Shown: positions 33,649 to 45,786 of the stretch, one piece after another
Numbering within the stretch: the first letter of the stretch is position 1
How the letters are laid out: every line of letters starts with the position of its first letter
From: Galeopsis tetrahit
Lineage: Eukaryota; Streptophyta; Magnoliopsida; Lamiales; Lamiaceae
Direction of reading: 5' to 3'
DNA length: 64,000 nucleotides
Assembly (NCBI GenBank): GCA_963675135.1
Contig: OY776119.1
Location: forward strand, 77,741,727 to 77,805,726
The notes under the pieces: model-generated
Seen by the model: the letters and a program-made list of their open reading frames with translations, nothing else
The model's database searches: none
What the model was told of the DNA's origin: nothing
Translations under genes and position numbers: made by a program

Positions 33649-35098
33649 TTATAATTGAGATCTTATCTTTGTTTTAAAGAAAATTTATGAGATGGGGTTT
33701 TCTGGTTAATGTTGATATCATGATTTTGTTGCGTTTTACTTTTCCTTTTTCGTCATCTGATTTTTCTCCCTCGAAAATTGTAGTTAGTTCGGTCATCTTG
33801 ATTGAATAAGTACTTAAATTTCAAGTACTGCAATCGAACACAACAACAATTAATTTTTTTGTAATTGATTTGTTCGAACTCAACATTGATTTTCGTCTTA
33901 TTGGGCCGAACATATGAAAGAGAGAGATGTAGAAGGGATGGCAACATAGGGAAAGGAACGGGCAGCGCAAAAGAGATAGTTGCGGTGACTGCATAAAGGA
34001 GAGGGGTGATTAGGCATGTATGTATAAATTAGATTTAAATATATATATATATATATATATGGTAATATTGTGTTTTATCAAGGTTGCAGAAATTAAAAAT
34101 AGACTAATTGGGTGTATTACGTTGCTTAGTGATTTTTTTTATAATTACTTGATAGGCTCAATAATATGGAACAAAATATCATTAAATGTGGGTTAATATG
34201 TTATGCGCTGAATAGATAGTTTGATATATGCACACAAAATATCACAAATATGATATAATTAATCCTAACTCAAAAGAATATTTTGAATGTGAATGTGTGG
34301 GTATTGTCTATTTCCAATATAAATGGCGCACATTCATCACAGATTACAGAAGGTCATGGGACGCTGGATTAGGCTCGCAAGCCTTTTGTGCTAAATATAT
34401 ATGAACTCAAATTCGATAGCTACTCGAACAGCTCAAACCTCGATTCAATTAAATTCAGTTTGTTTTCAAATCAAACACGAGTAGCTTACGAGTTGTCTCG
34501 CCTCACTCACACCTCTACGTAGTAGTCACGTGACTTCTTCATAGAATGGTCACACAATATGTATCTTTTTTTTTTTTTTTTTTTACGAGTGGTCACACAA
34601 TATGTTAAGAGAACAAAGAAAAACATTTTTTTAGGATTTCGATTTTATATGGTAGTCTATGAATTATGAAACCACACCAAATTTTTTAAAGGATATAAAA
34701 TATAAATAGTTTTTTTTTTTCCTTTCTAAAAGTAAAACATTCATATTTAATAAGAAAAGAAAAAAAATCTGTCTATCTGGATTATTAATGTATAAAATAT
34801 TAAAAAATAATCATCACTGAATAATAGTTGAGACAACATGGGTTAAAAGATTCAGAAAATTAAACATGAAAAATAACAAGGAGAATTCGAACCCACTGGA
34901 AAATAAAAAACTGCTTCTTCAAATAAATAAAAATAAAAATATTAATAGGAAAAATTGAGTGCCGCTCGGTCAAAATTCAGGCCCAACGGGTCATGGGGTG
35001 GGCCACATTTTTATTGGAAATTGGAATTACAGAGTGGGCCTGGGCCTAAATTCACTTATTTTAGGCGTGTGCTATTTGCACCTCTAGGAATGTTAGAT
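33649..35098. other. Intergenic AT-rich DNA
   Basis: A (TA)n run lies at about 34040-34060, poly-T at 34567-34584, and a weak GAGCTCG-like segment at about 34365-34505 resembling the blocks at 17720 and 54617. No gene. Confidence 0.55.
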
Positions 35099-35106
35099 GC
35101 AATCCC

Positions 35107-35592
35107 TAGGGATGGCAATTTCAACCCGACCCGCCCCGACCCGTGCTATTTGGGTCGCCCCGCCCCGGACCCGTATTGAAATGGGGCGGGTCCGGGTATC
35201 ACCCTCGACCCGTGGGTCGGACCCGTGACCCGTTTTTATATTAATTTTTTATATATATTATACATATAAATATAATATATCTTCAATATTTTGATGTTTA
35301 TTAATATATATAACAATAATTCACCTTCATAAATGTGAAAATAAATTTATAAACATGCTTCTAACACTATTTTATTTATTTTTCAATACAAATCTAAATT
35401 TTATGTTATATGTTTTTAAAAACAATAATTATTTTTCAATTTTTTTTATAAAAAAAAATTATAATGGGTCGCCCCGATTTGCCCCGGCCCGCCCCGTAAC
35501 CCGATCAGGTCGGCCCGACCCGGACCCGAATTGAAACGGGTCGGGTCCGGGTATCTAGGTACTCGCCCCGACCCGGCCCATTGCCATCCCTA
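35107..35592. mobile_element. hAT-type MITE with GACCCG-rich ends
   Basis: Ends TAGGGATGGCAAT and inverted TAGGGATGGCAAT; perfect 8-bp TSD GCAATCCC at 35099-35106 and 35593-35600. GC-rich subterminal GACCCG repeats surround an AT-rich centre. Same family as 38791-39479. Confidence 0.93.
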
Positions 35593-35600
35593 GCAATCCC

Positions 35601-37420
35601 CCAATACACATATGACATAACCTCTTCAAAATAGACATAAGATAGATGCACTCTCCCTCCAAATTACCTTTTGTACCCAATTCTCTTAGAATTTTCTATG
35701 ATAAATGTACCCCCACTAAAACCCTAACTTTTCATCTTCTTCCCCAATGACGGACCCAAAAAATTTTGATTGGAGGTCCGATTAACATTAGTATAAAAAT
35801 AAAATAATATGTATTAATTATACTCATTAAAATTTCTCATGATAAAATTGTCCATACATCTCATTCCATTAAAATAAATTGATCGAACAAGTTGACTTTT
35901 TTTTATGTCTCGATATTCGGTTCATGGATCGACTAATTTGGGGGACCAATTTCATCGTCCATTTGCGGTAGCTCAGTTTAAAGTCAGAGTTTTGCATTTT
36001 GTATGAACTTGACCCCTTAAAAATTGTTTGCACCTTAGGGAGTTTTGAAACTAGATTTTTGTTATGTTTTGATAGAAGTCCCATACACTCTCAATCCCAT
36101 GACCACTTGCACATCTTAACCGACTACTTTTTAAGAGAATTGAATTTAGTTGGGGGTGAGATCAAATAAAGAATAGTATTTTGAGTGATTTGGTGGTGTG
36201 TAAAAGAGATTTAATAATGTGTAAAATGAATTTAGTGAGATGTAGGATAAAATATCAAATATAGGTCCAAAATTAGTGACAATTTTAAAAAATAAAATAA
36301 AGTTGTAAAAGTATTAATTTTGTGGATTATTTCTATATTAGGAGTTTTTCAATAATCTTGAAACTTCTCAATAAAAAAAATATGAAACAAAGAATTATAT
36401 ATATATATATATATATATATGAAATTGCAAAAATATTAATTTAATATTAATGTAAAATATTAAATTTACCCTTTTGATAAAATATGTTAGGATAGATACA
36501 CCCCTAACTCTAAGCATCTACCTCCCCCAATTATGTCGCTGTCGCCGCCACCCCACCTCCGTCAATCACCGTAGCCCCTCAAATAAATTTAGAAATAAAA
36601 AAATAAACTTAAAAAAAAAATTGGACAAACCAGAATCGACCAAAAACACTTCCATCGACACTGGTTTTCGACAAAGATGGATCGACCAAAATCGCCCCAT
36701 ACTTTCGTTATTCGACAGAAAATTTAAAAAAAAATTGAAATTTTTGACAAAGATGGATCGACCAAAAAGACTTCCATTAACAAATTCTTGTCGACGAGAG
36801 TGTTTTTGGGCAATTTATTATTATCGAAATTTTTTTAAAAAAAAAAAAGAACCTGCACTAATGCGCGTCTGGGAAGGATGCAACGACGGCCTGGGAACGG
36901 CCGTGAGGTGTGGCTGACCTCCGTGGCCTATTCCCATGGCAGAAATAAAAAAACACAGAGGGGTGGCAAAGCAATTTTTTCATGTATTGCGGTGGGGAGG
37001 AGGAGGAGCGTCGGCGGCGGCGGTGTTGGGCGAGGGAAGGGCGCTACCGCCGACGATTGTTGCAGGAATTTAAAAAAAGAAGAAAGACGATCTGATCTGT
37101 GCGGGACGTCGGTTGGGGCCGCGCACAGCGGCGGGGATGGCGGCTAGGGTGTCGACGGCGACTGGGCGATGCCGGCGACAGCGCCGACACTGGGTAGGGG
37201 GCGGCGGTTTTGGGTTTGGGAAAGAGGAAGTTAGTTTTTAGGGTTTTGAAAAATTGGAGAAGAAGAATGAAGGAAATATGAAAAAATAGAATGATGATAT
37301 TTTTGATAATTTAAGGGGAGTACATCTAACATTTGACAAATTGAGGAAAGTACATAAATAGGGGGAGTAGACTTAACAGAGTTGAAGGTGTATATAGCCA
37401 GGGCCATGTATCGTTTACAT
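35601..37420. other. Gene-free region, possible remnant of a large inverted-repeat element
   Basis: Blocks near 35040-35740 (TTAGATGCA, ACCCTAACTTTTCATCTTCTTCCCC-like) resemble, inverted, blocks near 37225-37400 (TTAGGGTTTTG, GGAGAAGAAG, GTACATCTAACA), suggesting diverged terminal repeats. The inside at 36880-37215 is unusually GC-rich. ORFs there break quickly and show no known domain. A partial hAT-like end may start at 35747 (AATGACGGACCCAAA). (TA)n lies at 36401-36420. Confidence 0.35.
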
Positions 37421-37767
37421 TTGAATGCACCCAGCCCAATCTTATATGATAGTCTTGTAATCTTCATATATAAATAAGAAAATAGGATTTGAAAAAATCC
37501 ATGAATTATATAATGCATAAATAAAAACCATTTTTTTGTATGAGATTATGCGAGTTTTTATTTAAATATTTATACATACATAGATGTATATGATTGTACT
37601 AGACATTTTTATTTAATAAAAGAGAAGAACTTATTTGCAATATTGTGCATCCAATACTCTTCTATTTAAGAAAGACACAAAAAAACATACTTCATAGAAT
37701 TAAAATGAACTTCTCTAAAAAGAAAATAGTGCAAAAACAAACATGAAATTCGTTTTCAGGTATGTTT

Positions 37768-37975
37768 TACTATAAGAAAAAATGTGTGTTACTATAAGGG
37801 CAAGTACGTGATACTTATTCTCTTTCACATATGTGTTACTATAAGGGCAAGTATGTGTTATTTATTCTCTTTCAGATATGTGAACTATAAGAAAAAATGT
37901 GTGTTACTATAAGGGCAAGTACGTGTTATTTGTTCTTACAGTAACACATACTTGTCCTTATAGTATCATAGATGA
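37768..37975 (+). repeat. Short minisatellite, units of about 50-70 bp
   Basis: GTTACTATAAGGGCAAGTA recurs three times (about 37788, 37832, 37901), joined by TTATTCTCTTTCA-type spacers, and an inverted partial copy (TACTTGTCCTTATAGTA) follows at about 37949-37965. No coding function seen; flanking 37421-37767 and 37976-38566 are AT-rich and empty. Confidence 0.75.
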
Positions 37976-38566
37976 TAGATCTGAGAACGAGTTTTTTTGT
38001 GTTTTACATATTTATTTTGGGAAGATCTGCGCTTTTGACCTTCAACCTCCTTTTTAATTTGTGTTAATAATACATGTACAATATTACATATAAATTTTTC
38101 TTTCTGATATATTATTAACGACGGTTTAAGAAGATCATGAGGTCACACACAAGTTAGTTTTATCTGATAGCAAGAAAAAAAATATACGGATTTTTGTTCC
38201 TTAAATATAACAAACATAATATCTAACAACTTTGCTTACCATTTTCTCTCTTTGGAAACAAAGATAAATGTGCATCACGCTAGGCTTTATTAAATGTGCC
38301 GGACTAATTCAAAGGAATGATTATTCTCTATTTTAGTATTTTATAATATATTTTAATTCTCTATTTTAGTAATTTTATAATATGTATTTTTTAGTCTCGT
38401 ATTTCATTTTTATGAAGGTTGACATGCATGTATACACTCATATTATTACGTATACGTTGATGATGTTATTACTTATTAGTACTAAATAAAATTCAGTATT
38501 ACATGTGACAATATTTTTATTATGGATGACAATTTAACTCGTCATGCCCCGCCATGTGTCTTGTAT

Positions 38567-38763
38567 CAGTGGCGGATCCAAAATTTAGAATTTGGGGGTA
38601 CGAAAGATATTAAGTTTAAAATTGGAGGTACAATTTTGATTATCTAATTTTTTTTTTGAGACATTATTAATTTTTTATTTATTTTTTTACATAAAAAAAA
38701 ATAAAAAATAATCAATTTGGGGGTACAGTTGTATCCCCAAATTATACGCTGGATCCGCCTTTG
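38567..38763. mobile_element. Short hAT-type MITE (Ac-like ends)
   Basis: The left end CAGTGGCGGATCCA and the right end TGGATCCGCC followed by TTTG are inverted copies of the Ac-type terminus. The TSD is not clear (TTGTATC against TTGTGTC). Internal words GGGGGTAC are present near both ends. Confidence 0.7.
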
Positions 38764-38790
38764 ATTGTGTCGCGTCCGCTCATCCATCTT

Positions 38791-39479
38791 TAGGGTTGGC
38801 AACGAGGCGGGTATGGGACGGGTTTGGCCTTTCCCAGGACCCGCCCCGCCAAAATTTTTTAGACTCGTTACCCGCCCCGCCTCGCCTCAATACTCGCCAA
38901 AACCCGCCCCGTTTTGCCCCGTGAACCCGGCGGGTAAACGCGCCCCGCCATCACTTTTTTTTAAAATCTATTTATTTAAATAAAATAGCACATTAAAATC
39001 AACTCTTAAAACTACAATAAAACATCAATTCCAACATCAAATAAAACATAAAATTTTAAATATAACATAAAGTTATAACTTATAAACAACTAATCACAAA
39101 ATAAATAAATAATGGATCTAAGTATTTTTTGAAAATAGAGTAAATCGACTGCAATTTTAAAAGCCATCATAAATCGGCAGAAATAAAGTATAGTAAATCA
39201 CTAAATCGTACAACCACTCTAAATAATCTAATTAGTTAGAATTGTTAGATGTCTTACCAATGGAGAGGGGAGAGTTAATAAATTTATATATATATATATA
39301 TATATACGGGTCGGGGTCGGATCGGGTATATGCAATCCCATTACCCGTCCCATACCCGGTGGGTATTCGTTGACCGGGTATTTACCCGCCCCGAAACCCG
39401 TTTGATCGGGTATTTACCCGCCCCGTACGGGCCGGTTCTATACGGATCCGAGTTTTTACCCGCCCCATTGCCAACCCTA
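38791..39479. mobile_element. hAT-type MITE with CCCGCC-rich ends
   Basis: Ends TAGGGTTGGCAA in inverted orientation; perfect 8-bp TSD TCCATCTT at 38783-38790 and 39480-39487. Same family as 35107-35592. Confidence 0.93.
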
Positions 39480-39529
39480 TCCATCTTACATTATTAAAGT
39501 TTTAACATTAATATTTGTAAACATATATA

Positions 39530-39721
39530 CTCTCCCATCCTTTCGAATTATCCAATTTGTCATTTAAGTATTTCATCAAAAGTTATCTTTTTTTTTTTAA
39601 TTCATTATCTTTCTTTACCGATTCTCTTTTCTACTTCTTTATACCTTTTTTTATATATGTCTACATCAACAACCTACAAGTCTAACACACATATGAACAA
39701 CTTTTGAAGGGATGAAGGGAG
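39530..39721. mobile_element. Stowaway-like MITE
   Basis: CTCTCCCATCCTTTCGAATT at the left and inverted CTCCCTTCATCCCTTCAAAA at the right; TA at 39528-39529 and 39722-39723. Confidence 0.82.
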
Positions 39722-39791
39722 TATAATATATACAAATATACTTATAACAACATTATTATACTTATTACTACCTCTGTTTCGGGATAGGTGC

Positions 39792-40089
39792 TGTTAGGAA
39801 TTAATATACAAGGATTAATTCCCACCCTCTCTACAAGTTCGGACTTTTAGATGAGACGGAATTCTTTCATGGTATCAGAGCTAACCGGGCAAAAACGACC
39901 TGGGTTCGATTCCTGTTGAAAGCACTCCACCCACATTTAAATTGTCCACTCGATGGGCCTCCTCCCCAAAAAGGATAAGAGGTGTCAATTCGGCCCACGA
40001 GTGAGGGGGAGTGTTAGGAATTAATATACAAGGATTAATTCCCACCCTCTCTACAAGTTCGGACTTTTAGATGAGACGGAATTCTTTCA
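39792..40089 (+). mobile_element. TRIM (terminal-repeat retrotransposon in miniature), 298 bp
   Basis: Two identical 78-bp LTRs (39792-39869 and 40012-40089) start TGTTAGGAATTA and end TTCTTTCA. The perfect TSD GGTGC lies at 39787-39791 and 40090-40094. The Met-tRNA primer site TGGTATCAGAGC directly follows the first LTR (39870-39881), and a polypurine tract GAGTGAGGGGGAG directly precedes the second. The 142-bp interior encodes nothing. LTR identity implies a recent insertion. It needs enzymes from another element. Confidence 0.95.
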
Positions 40090-40249
40090 GGTGCCTTTTT
40101 AAATTTTATTCGTAATTATTTATTTATTTTTTAAAAAAAAATCTATCATTTTTTTCTCAATTTACCCATCTAAATCTCTTAGTATTTTTTTCTCAATTTA
40201 TAACAACATTATTATACTTATTACTACCTCTCTTAGTATTTACTCCATT

Positions 40250-40541
40250 TATTAAATGGATGCAAAGAGAGTGTTCCCGATTAACGGTAGGGAGAATTAT
40301 CGGATGACCTACGGAGATTACATAGATTTGATTCGGGAGGATTTGCATATGAATCATAATTTTTATGTTAGCTTAGTAAAACTAAATGTCAATGTTGTAG
40401 CACATACACTTGCTAGGAACTCTCAATCTTTTAAGAGTCTCCATAGTTGGGTCGAACCTCCAATCTTTGTGTGGATGACTTTTTCGATTTAATTTGTATT
40501 GATTGCGAATAAAATTGAATGTCGTTTTGACTTTAAAAAAA
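40250..40541 (+). mobile_element. 5'-truncated LINE 3' end (RNase H fragment)
   Basis: Flanked by perfect 15-bp TSDs AGTATTTACTCCATT (40235-40249 and 40542-40556) and ending in a short A-run. The ORF at 40256-40492 reads LVKLNVNVVAHTLARNS and WVEPPIFVW, the end of the RNase H domain found at the C-terminus of many plant LINE ORF2 proteins. It differs from the L1 at 17930-33636, whose 3' end encodes WTIWTWRNGVIF. Confidence 0.92.
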
Positions 40542-40742
40542 AGTATTTACTCCATTACTCCATTTTTTCTCAACTTTCATAGGGATGAAGGAAATATTAA
40601 TTAAGAAAACTCATTATTCTTCATCTCATACTTTTAAGTTTTCAATTATTTTTCATATCTTTCACATATCATAAATAACAATAATTCAACTCCATATATA
40701 TATTTCACAATATAATATAACAGCTAAAATTCATATTGATAT

Positions 40743-40987
40743 GGGTTGGTCTGTTATGGACTCGAGTGCATGTTATGCACCCTAGTCCATGTTGCACTTT
40801 TCAGTTTACTGACTTACACTTTTTGATAAATGGTGTTGCACTTTTCAATTATTAAACTGTATAATAATATTTTTAGTAATAATTTAAAAGTGCAACACCA
40901 TTTACCAAAAAGTGTAAGTCAGTAAACTGAAAAATGCACATGAACTAGGGTGCACAGCATGCACTCGAGTGCATACTAGACTTTACC
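40743..40987. mobile_element. Foldback MULE-type MITE
   Basis: Nearly the entire 245 bp is one imperfect palindrome; words such as ACTCGAGTGCATG, AGTTTACTGACTTACACTTTTT and GGTGTTGCACTTTT recur inverted. The 9-bp TSDs TATTGATAT are perfect (40734-40742 and 40988-40996), as for Mutator-type elements. Confidence 0.9.
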
Positions 40988-40999
40988 TATTGATATTAA

Positions 41000-41592
41000 T
41001 AGGGGTGGTTCGGTACGGTATACCGATCATACCGAACCATACCGTTATCATACCGAAAATTTTGATATTGAAAAAATCCATACCGTTTTATGTAAAAATT
41101 CATACCGATATCGTACCGTAATTTCGGTATACCGAATTTTCGGTACGGTATATCGGTATACCGTACCATATCGGTATATCAATTTATATCGAAAATATTG
41201 AACCATCATTTCATATCGAAATACCGGTATACCAATTCATACCGAAAATATTGAAGCATAATTTATACCGAAATTAATTATTTAAGATTTTTTTATTTAT
41301 GTTTTAATAATTAAAGTTATTTTAATTTAAAAATAATATAAAATTATTATTTTATTAAGGTTTCGGTATTTCGGTATATTGATATACCGTTTCATACCGA
41401 ATACCGAAAAAAATTCGGTATACCGAAATACCGCGGTATGGTCATTTTCCATACCGTTGTCGTACCGAAAATTTCGGTACGATATCATACCGTACCGAAA
41501 ATCTCGGTATACCGAAAATTTCGATAATTTCGATATTTTTTCAGTATGAAAAGCTCGGTATACCGAAATTTCGGTATAATTACCCACCCCTA
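41000..41592. mobile_element. hAT-type MITE rich in GGTATACCGAA
   Basis: Ends TAGGGGTGG in inverted orientation; perfect 8-bp TSD GATATTAA at 40992-40999 and 41593-41600. Both subterminal regions are dense in GGTATACCGAA and its complement; the middle is AT-rich. The TSD overlaps the right TSD of the foldback MULE, so it inserted exactly at that edge. Confidence 0.93.
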
Positions 41593-41600
41593 GATATTAA

Positions 41601-41936
41601 TATGGTAGAATGTGAAAATAAATTAATATTGACTCTAATACATCATAATTTTATGTTAAATCCTTTAAAATTGAAACTTCAAGATAATAGCCTCAATACT
41701 AAAACATAATAACCGCGAATTCAAGTTCATGTCCAATTTACCATAAATATTAGTAATGCAATGCAAGAAATTAAAAGACTATTTAACAATTTTATTTCCT
41801 ATTCATAACTCATAAGCCTACAAATATTAATCCCAATTTTAAAACAGAGGTTCCATAATTATGAAAGTGGAAATGCAGAGTTGATAATATTTAAGAAACA
41901 AATATAAAGCCTGAATTAACCACATGCAAATTACTC
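41601..41936. other. 3' flank of the ICR gene
   Basis: AT-rich, no element recognised; probably includes the 3' UTR and polyadenylation region of the minus-strand ICR gene. Confidence 0.5.
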
Positions 41937-43939
41937 CTATTTCTGAGGCTGCTTCTTCCATAGAACACCAATCCTTCTCAGCATGTTAACATTTTTCTTC
42001 TTCATTAAATCTTCATCAAAATCATCTCCATAAAGCCCCCTCATCCTAGGACTGTAATTGTTGTCCATCGACCCCGTTCTCTCCACGAGCTGCCCGTTGT
42101 TCCCAACCGAAAGCATGGAAGCCGCCACCTCAGCAGCCTTTCTCCACTGATCAGATTGCACTTTCAGCTTCCTTAACTCCGCCTCCATCTCTGCATTGGC
42201 TGCTTGTGCCGCCTCTAGCTGCTCCGCCACACGCGCTGCCTTTCTGTTAGTCTTGTCCATTTCCTCAGTCATGTAGCCTATTTTCATAAGCCCTTCTCTT
42301 TCTGCATTTCTTGAGGCTTCTAAATCAGTCTTAATATCTTTGCACATTTCCTTAATCTCCATCTTTAGTGCCTCGTTTTCGTCTGATACATTCTTGAGCT
42401 CCGTCTCCTTGTCCTTGAGACGAGCTTTCATGCATTCATACTCTCTTTGGATCGGTATTGTGTTTTCTAGCTGCATTATAAGGGCGTCGTTTTCATCACA
42501 TATACCTTGCAATTCGGTTTCCTTATCCATCAAATTTGCCTTCAACTCCTCGATTTCGTAGCTGGATTTACGTAGCTCCGCCTCCAGCTCAGCCTCGCGC
42601 TGACCTGATGCAGATTTCATCTGTTCCACCAACTCGAAAGCAATCTTCATCTGCTCTGTAGTTTCAGCTAGTTCTTCATTGTGTCGTTTCTCAGAAGCTT
42701 CTAAAGCTGCCCTTAATTGTTCACCTTCCACTTCTTCAGCCTTGAGTTTGCTTACGAGCTCTTCAAGACAGTTAACACGAGCCCTCGACTGTTCCAGCTC
42801 AAAAGATAAAGCATCGTGCGTCTCTATTGCTTTGCTTCCATCTGATCTAAGCGCCTCCACCATCTTTTTCGCTGTTTCCAGTTGCATTAGAGTTTCACCC
42901 ACCAGTTCTTGAGCCTGAGCTTCAGATTTCTTGCACTCACTAAGCTGGTTCTTCATTTCTTTCACAACCAAATGTGTTTCCTCGAGCTTTTCTCTCAGCT
43001 TGAGCTCGTCTCGTTTGAGTTGTTCAATCTCTTCACAAGCCTTGGAGAGCTCCGTGGCATTGACTTCCTGAGATGCTGACAGCTCTAAAACTTGCTTCTC
43101 GGACAGGGCTACGAGCTGTTGACTCGACTCTCGTGCTTCTTTCTGGGCTTGCTTCTTGGATGTTTCGGTAGAGCATAATTGATCCTTCACGTTTTTCAAA
43201 TCATTCTCAAGCTGAGAAACTCTACTTGACCGCTTTTCCTGAAAAATGATGCATTCAAACAACATAAAACGAGGAAGTCGAGGTCTCAATTCTTTTGTTT
43301 CTTTCTAGTCGAATACTGAAGATTTACATACCTCAGGAAGGGGGCTTCTGGGTGACTTTTGAACATTAGGACTTCGATCCTTTGATGGTTTAGTCGCTAA
43401 GTTCAAAGAAGACGCGGTGGGTTCAGAGTAGCGTGGACTCGCCTTGAGCTGGCGTACGCCTTTGGGAGAATCCTTTTTGGAAGCAAGTCGAGGGGAACTC
43501 TTATCCGCGGGCACCTCCAAAGAAATAGATCGAGGAGAAATCTTCGGAGGTGTTCCAGACGAATTGGCTCTACAACTAAGTTAGTTGAACAATCAGCTCA
43601 AGTAAATACAATCCCACAATTCTTACAGCAATATGCATATGGAAATCACCAACAACTAAATAAGCACCAAAATTTCTTGCATCTCAATCACCAAAACCAT
43701 CACTAAACATAAATAAATATTTGTTTTCAACTCACAACATTTTATAGAAGATAAAGTGAAGGGACTTTCCAGTCCCAACAGACAAGATACATTTCTTGTA
43801 GCATAAATCATTGCAAGAAACATGGTAAATTTGCAAAAGAATGACAAGATTAAGTCAATTAGATAATAATCACTTTTCATTAAAAAAAGGTTCAATAATA
43901 TGATAGCACCGAAAGATACCTCGCTTTAGGAGTCTTCAT
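41937..43939 (-). CDS. ICR/RIP protein (interactor of constitutive active ROPs), three coding exons
   Basis: Coiled-coil effector that links active ROP GTPases to microtubules, the exocyst or polarity machinery at the cell cortex. Exons on the minus strand: 43939-43920 (MKTPKAR, the family start), 43569-43332 and 43238-41937. Splice sites are consensus (GT after 43920 and 43332; AG before 43569 and 43238) and the phases join cleanly to 519 residues. Residues about 10-86 are Ser/Pro-rich and basic (PKISPRSISLEVPADKSSPR). Residues about 88-470 are almost continuous coiled coil. QWRKAAEVAASML near residue 450 is the conserved ROP-binding/QWRKAA motif, and the C-terminus NMLRRIGVLWKKQPQK is the conserved membrane- or ROP-associated tail. 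The wording is closest to ICR2/ICR3/ICR5-type proteins; I do not assign one. No damage is seen. Confidence 0.93.
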
Positions 43940-43975
43940 GTTGTTTGGTTATTGAATGCTTTGTGTCCCACAACA

Positions 43976-44760
43976 CCTGCAACAGTATACAAGTATTATT
44001 ATCATTATTATGCCTTCAAATGTGGGGAATCCGATGAAATTCAACAAATTACAAACAAGTAACATGGTTATTCTAGTGTCTAACTAAAAAGGGAGGTACA
44101 TTTAATTTTCACCACTGAAAAAAGAAAATCATGATAAATGATGCAACTGCGATTGTTTATGAATTATTACAGAGAATTGTGGACAGTAGAGATGAAAAGC
44201 ACATTCAAATCATGAGGAAAAAAGGGTAAAAATGGTGAGATTTGTAGTTTTGAGTGAAAGGAATCAAACAATTACAAAACCTGCAGTTAAAGATACCAAC
44301 AAATGGATTGTATTTATCACATAGAAAAAAGAAAAACGGAAACAGCATCTTGAAAAGGAAGAAAAAATGTGCAAACAACAATAAGGAAAAGACATCGAAA
44401 AGGGATCATCAGATTTGAAATTTGCTTTTCAAAAAAGGCTGTAAAGTAAAAAAAAAAAAAAAAAAAAATCCCTGATACTATACTTTCAAAAAGAGACTTG
44501 TAAAATACTACCATTTTTCACATCTCATGTATATAGGCACAGAATGGAAATGGAAATGCAGAAGCATTGAGATATTAATGGGAAAGTAGAGATATTATTT
44601 TGTAAGAAGAGTGAAGAAATGTGGTTTCTTACCGGCAGGAAGGATTGTTGAGAGAAGAGTGAAGTGAAGTAGAACTAGTTTGAAATATTAAAGAAGAGAG
44701 AGAAAGCAGTAGCAGGGAGGGACCGCCATTGGAGTCACATGAAAGAGCTCTGTTTTCGAG
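43976..44760 (-). other. ICR 5' UTR with a probable UTR intron
   Basis: On the minus strand, CCG|GTAAGAAA at 44633/44632 is a strong donor and TTGCAG at 43982-43977 a good acceptor, so an intron of about 655 bp is likely between a leader exon (about 44633-44760) and the exon with the ATG. No ORF in between. The start of transcription is not determined. Confidence 0.6.
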
Positions 44761-44904
44761 GGCAACTGCTTCTTTTTCTACTACAAAAAAATGTTCCCTG
44801 CTTTTCAAGTGGTGGGTGAGTCTATATGTTTATGTTTATGTGTATATGAATATGAGTGAAATTTTTCTTTTTTCAAATTAAATTCAGGAATGGCAAATGA
44901 GTAA

Positions 44905-45458
44905 GTGGGTGTTTGCAAATTGCAAACAAAATTATGTGCTTAAAAGCACTTCTTTTTTAAATAGAATCACTTTTGAAGTCTTTGGGGGTGTTTTCAAACA
45001 CTACAAACAGCTTTCAGAATCACTTTTTTTAAAGCTGCCCTCTCACAGCTTTTACTTTTCAGAAGTGCTTTTAAGCTGTTTATAGAGTTTGCAAACACCC
45101 CCTTTGTAAACACAAGTAAGTGATCAAATTAATTACTTAAAAGCAATTTTGGTGAAGCACCCCTCCTCAAGTCCTCATGCTTCAAACAACTTTTAAGTGC
45201 TTATAATCATTACACTCATTAATTTTACAATTTTGCCCTCACAATTTAAATAATATTTTATTTTTACCCATTATTTATTCAAATGTAATAAGGGTGTTTT
45301 TTGTAAAATTATAAAAAAGTGATTTGTATGACATACACCACAACATTTAAAAAATTGATTAGAAGTGCTTATTTTTAAAACACTATCTACTTTCAATTTT
45401 ACTACAAAAATCAACTTTAATCACTTTGACTCAATTACCATTGTTTGCAAACACACTC
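44905..45458. mobile_element. Tourist-like MITE with a second one nested inside
   Basis: The left end GTGGGTGTTTGCAAA and inverted right end GAGTGTGTTTGCAAA match 13/15, flanked by TAA (44902-44904, 45459-45461) as for PIF/Harbinger elements. Inside, 44984-45102 is a 119-bp near-palindrome starting GGGGGTGTTTT and ending AAACACCCCC with TTT on both sides. Confidence 0.72.
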
Positions 45459-45499
45459 TAAGTAGATAATTGTCGAAAATATTTTTAAAAAAATATATA

Positions 45500-45786
45500 C
45501 TCCCTCCAATTTTAAAATGCCTATACAATATACAAGTTTTAATAAATACTGATTAGTTTATTAATAAAATAGATAAATTGAGGATATGATTGGGTGTTGT
45601 AGAATCCATTTATAAATATAAAGTGATTGTTTATGAATAAAGTGAATAACAAAGTGAGTAAATAAGTGATGTTAGAACGATCAAGATAAAGTAGTATGAA
45701 TAATATTGTTTCAAAAAAATGAATGGGTATTATTATAAAATTGGACAACTCAAAAAAGAAAAGTGGAAATAATAAAATTGAAGGAA
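45500..45786. mobile_element. Stowaway-like MITE
   Basis: CTCCCTCCAATTTTA at the left and inverted TTCCTTCAATTTTAT at the right, TA on both sides (45498-45499, 45787-45788). No coding sequence. The following 45789-46371 is AT-rich and empty. Confidence 0.75.

Noticed and set aside
36474..36917. 147-codon ORF on the plus strand
   Set aside because: Low-complexity, ends in poly-Lys, no known domain and no start context; likely chance within degraded repeat DNA.
39772..40110. Possible Stowaway end (ACCTCTGTTTCGGGATAGG) around the TRIM
   Set aside because: Only one end is convincing; the matching inverted end could not be located, so it is not listed as a feature.
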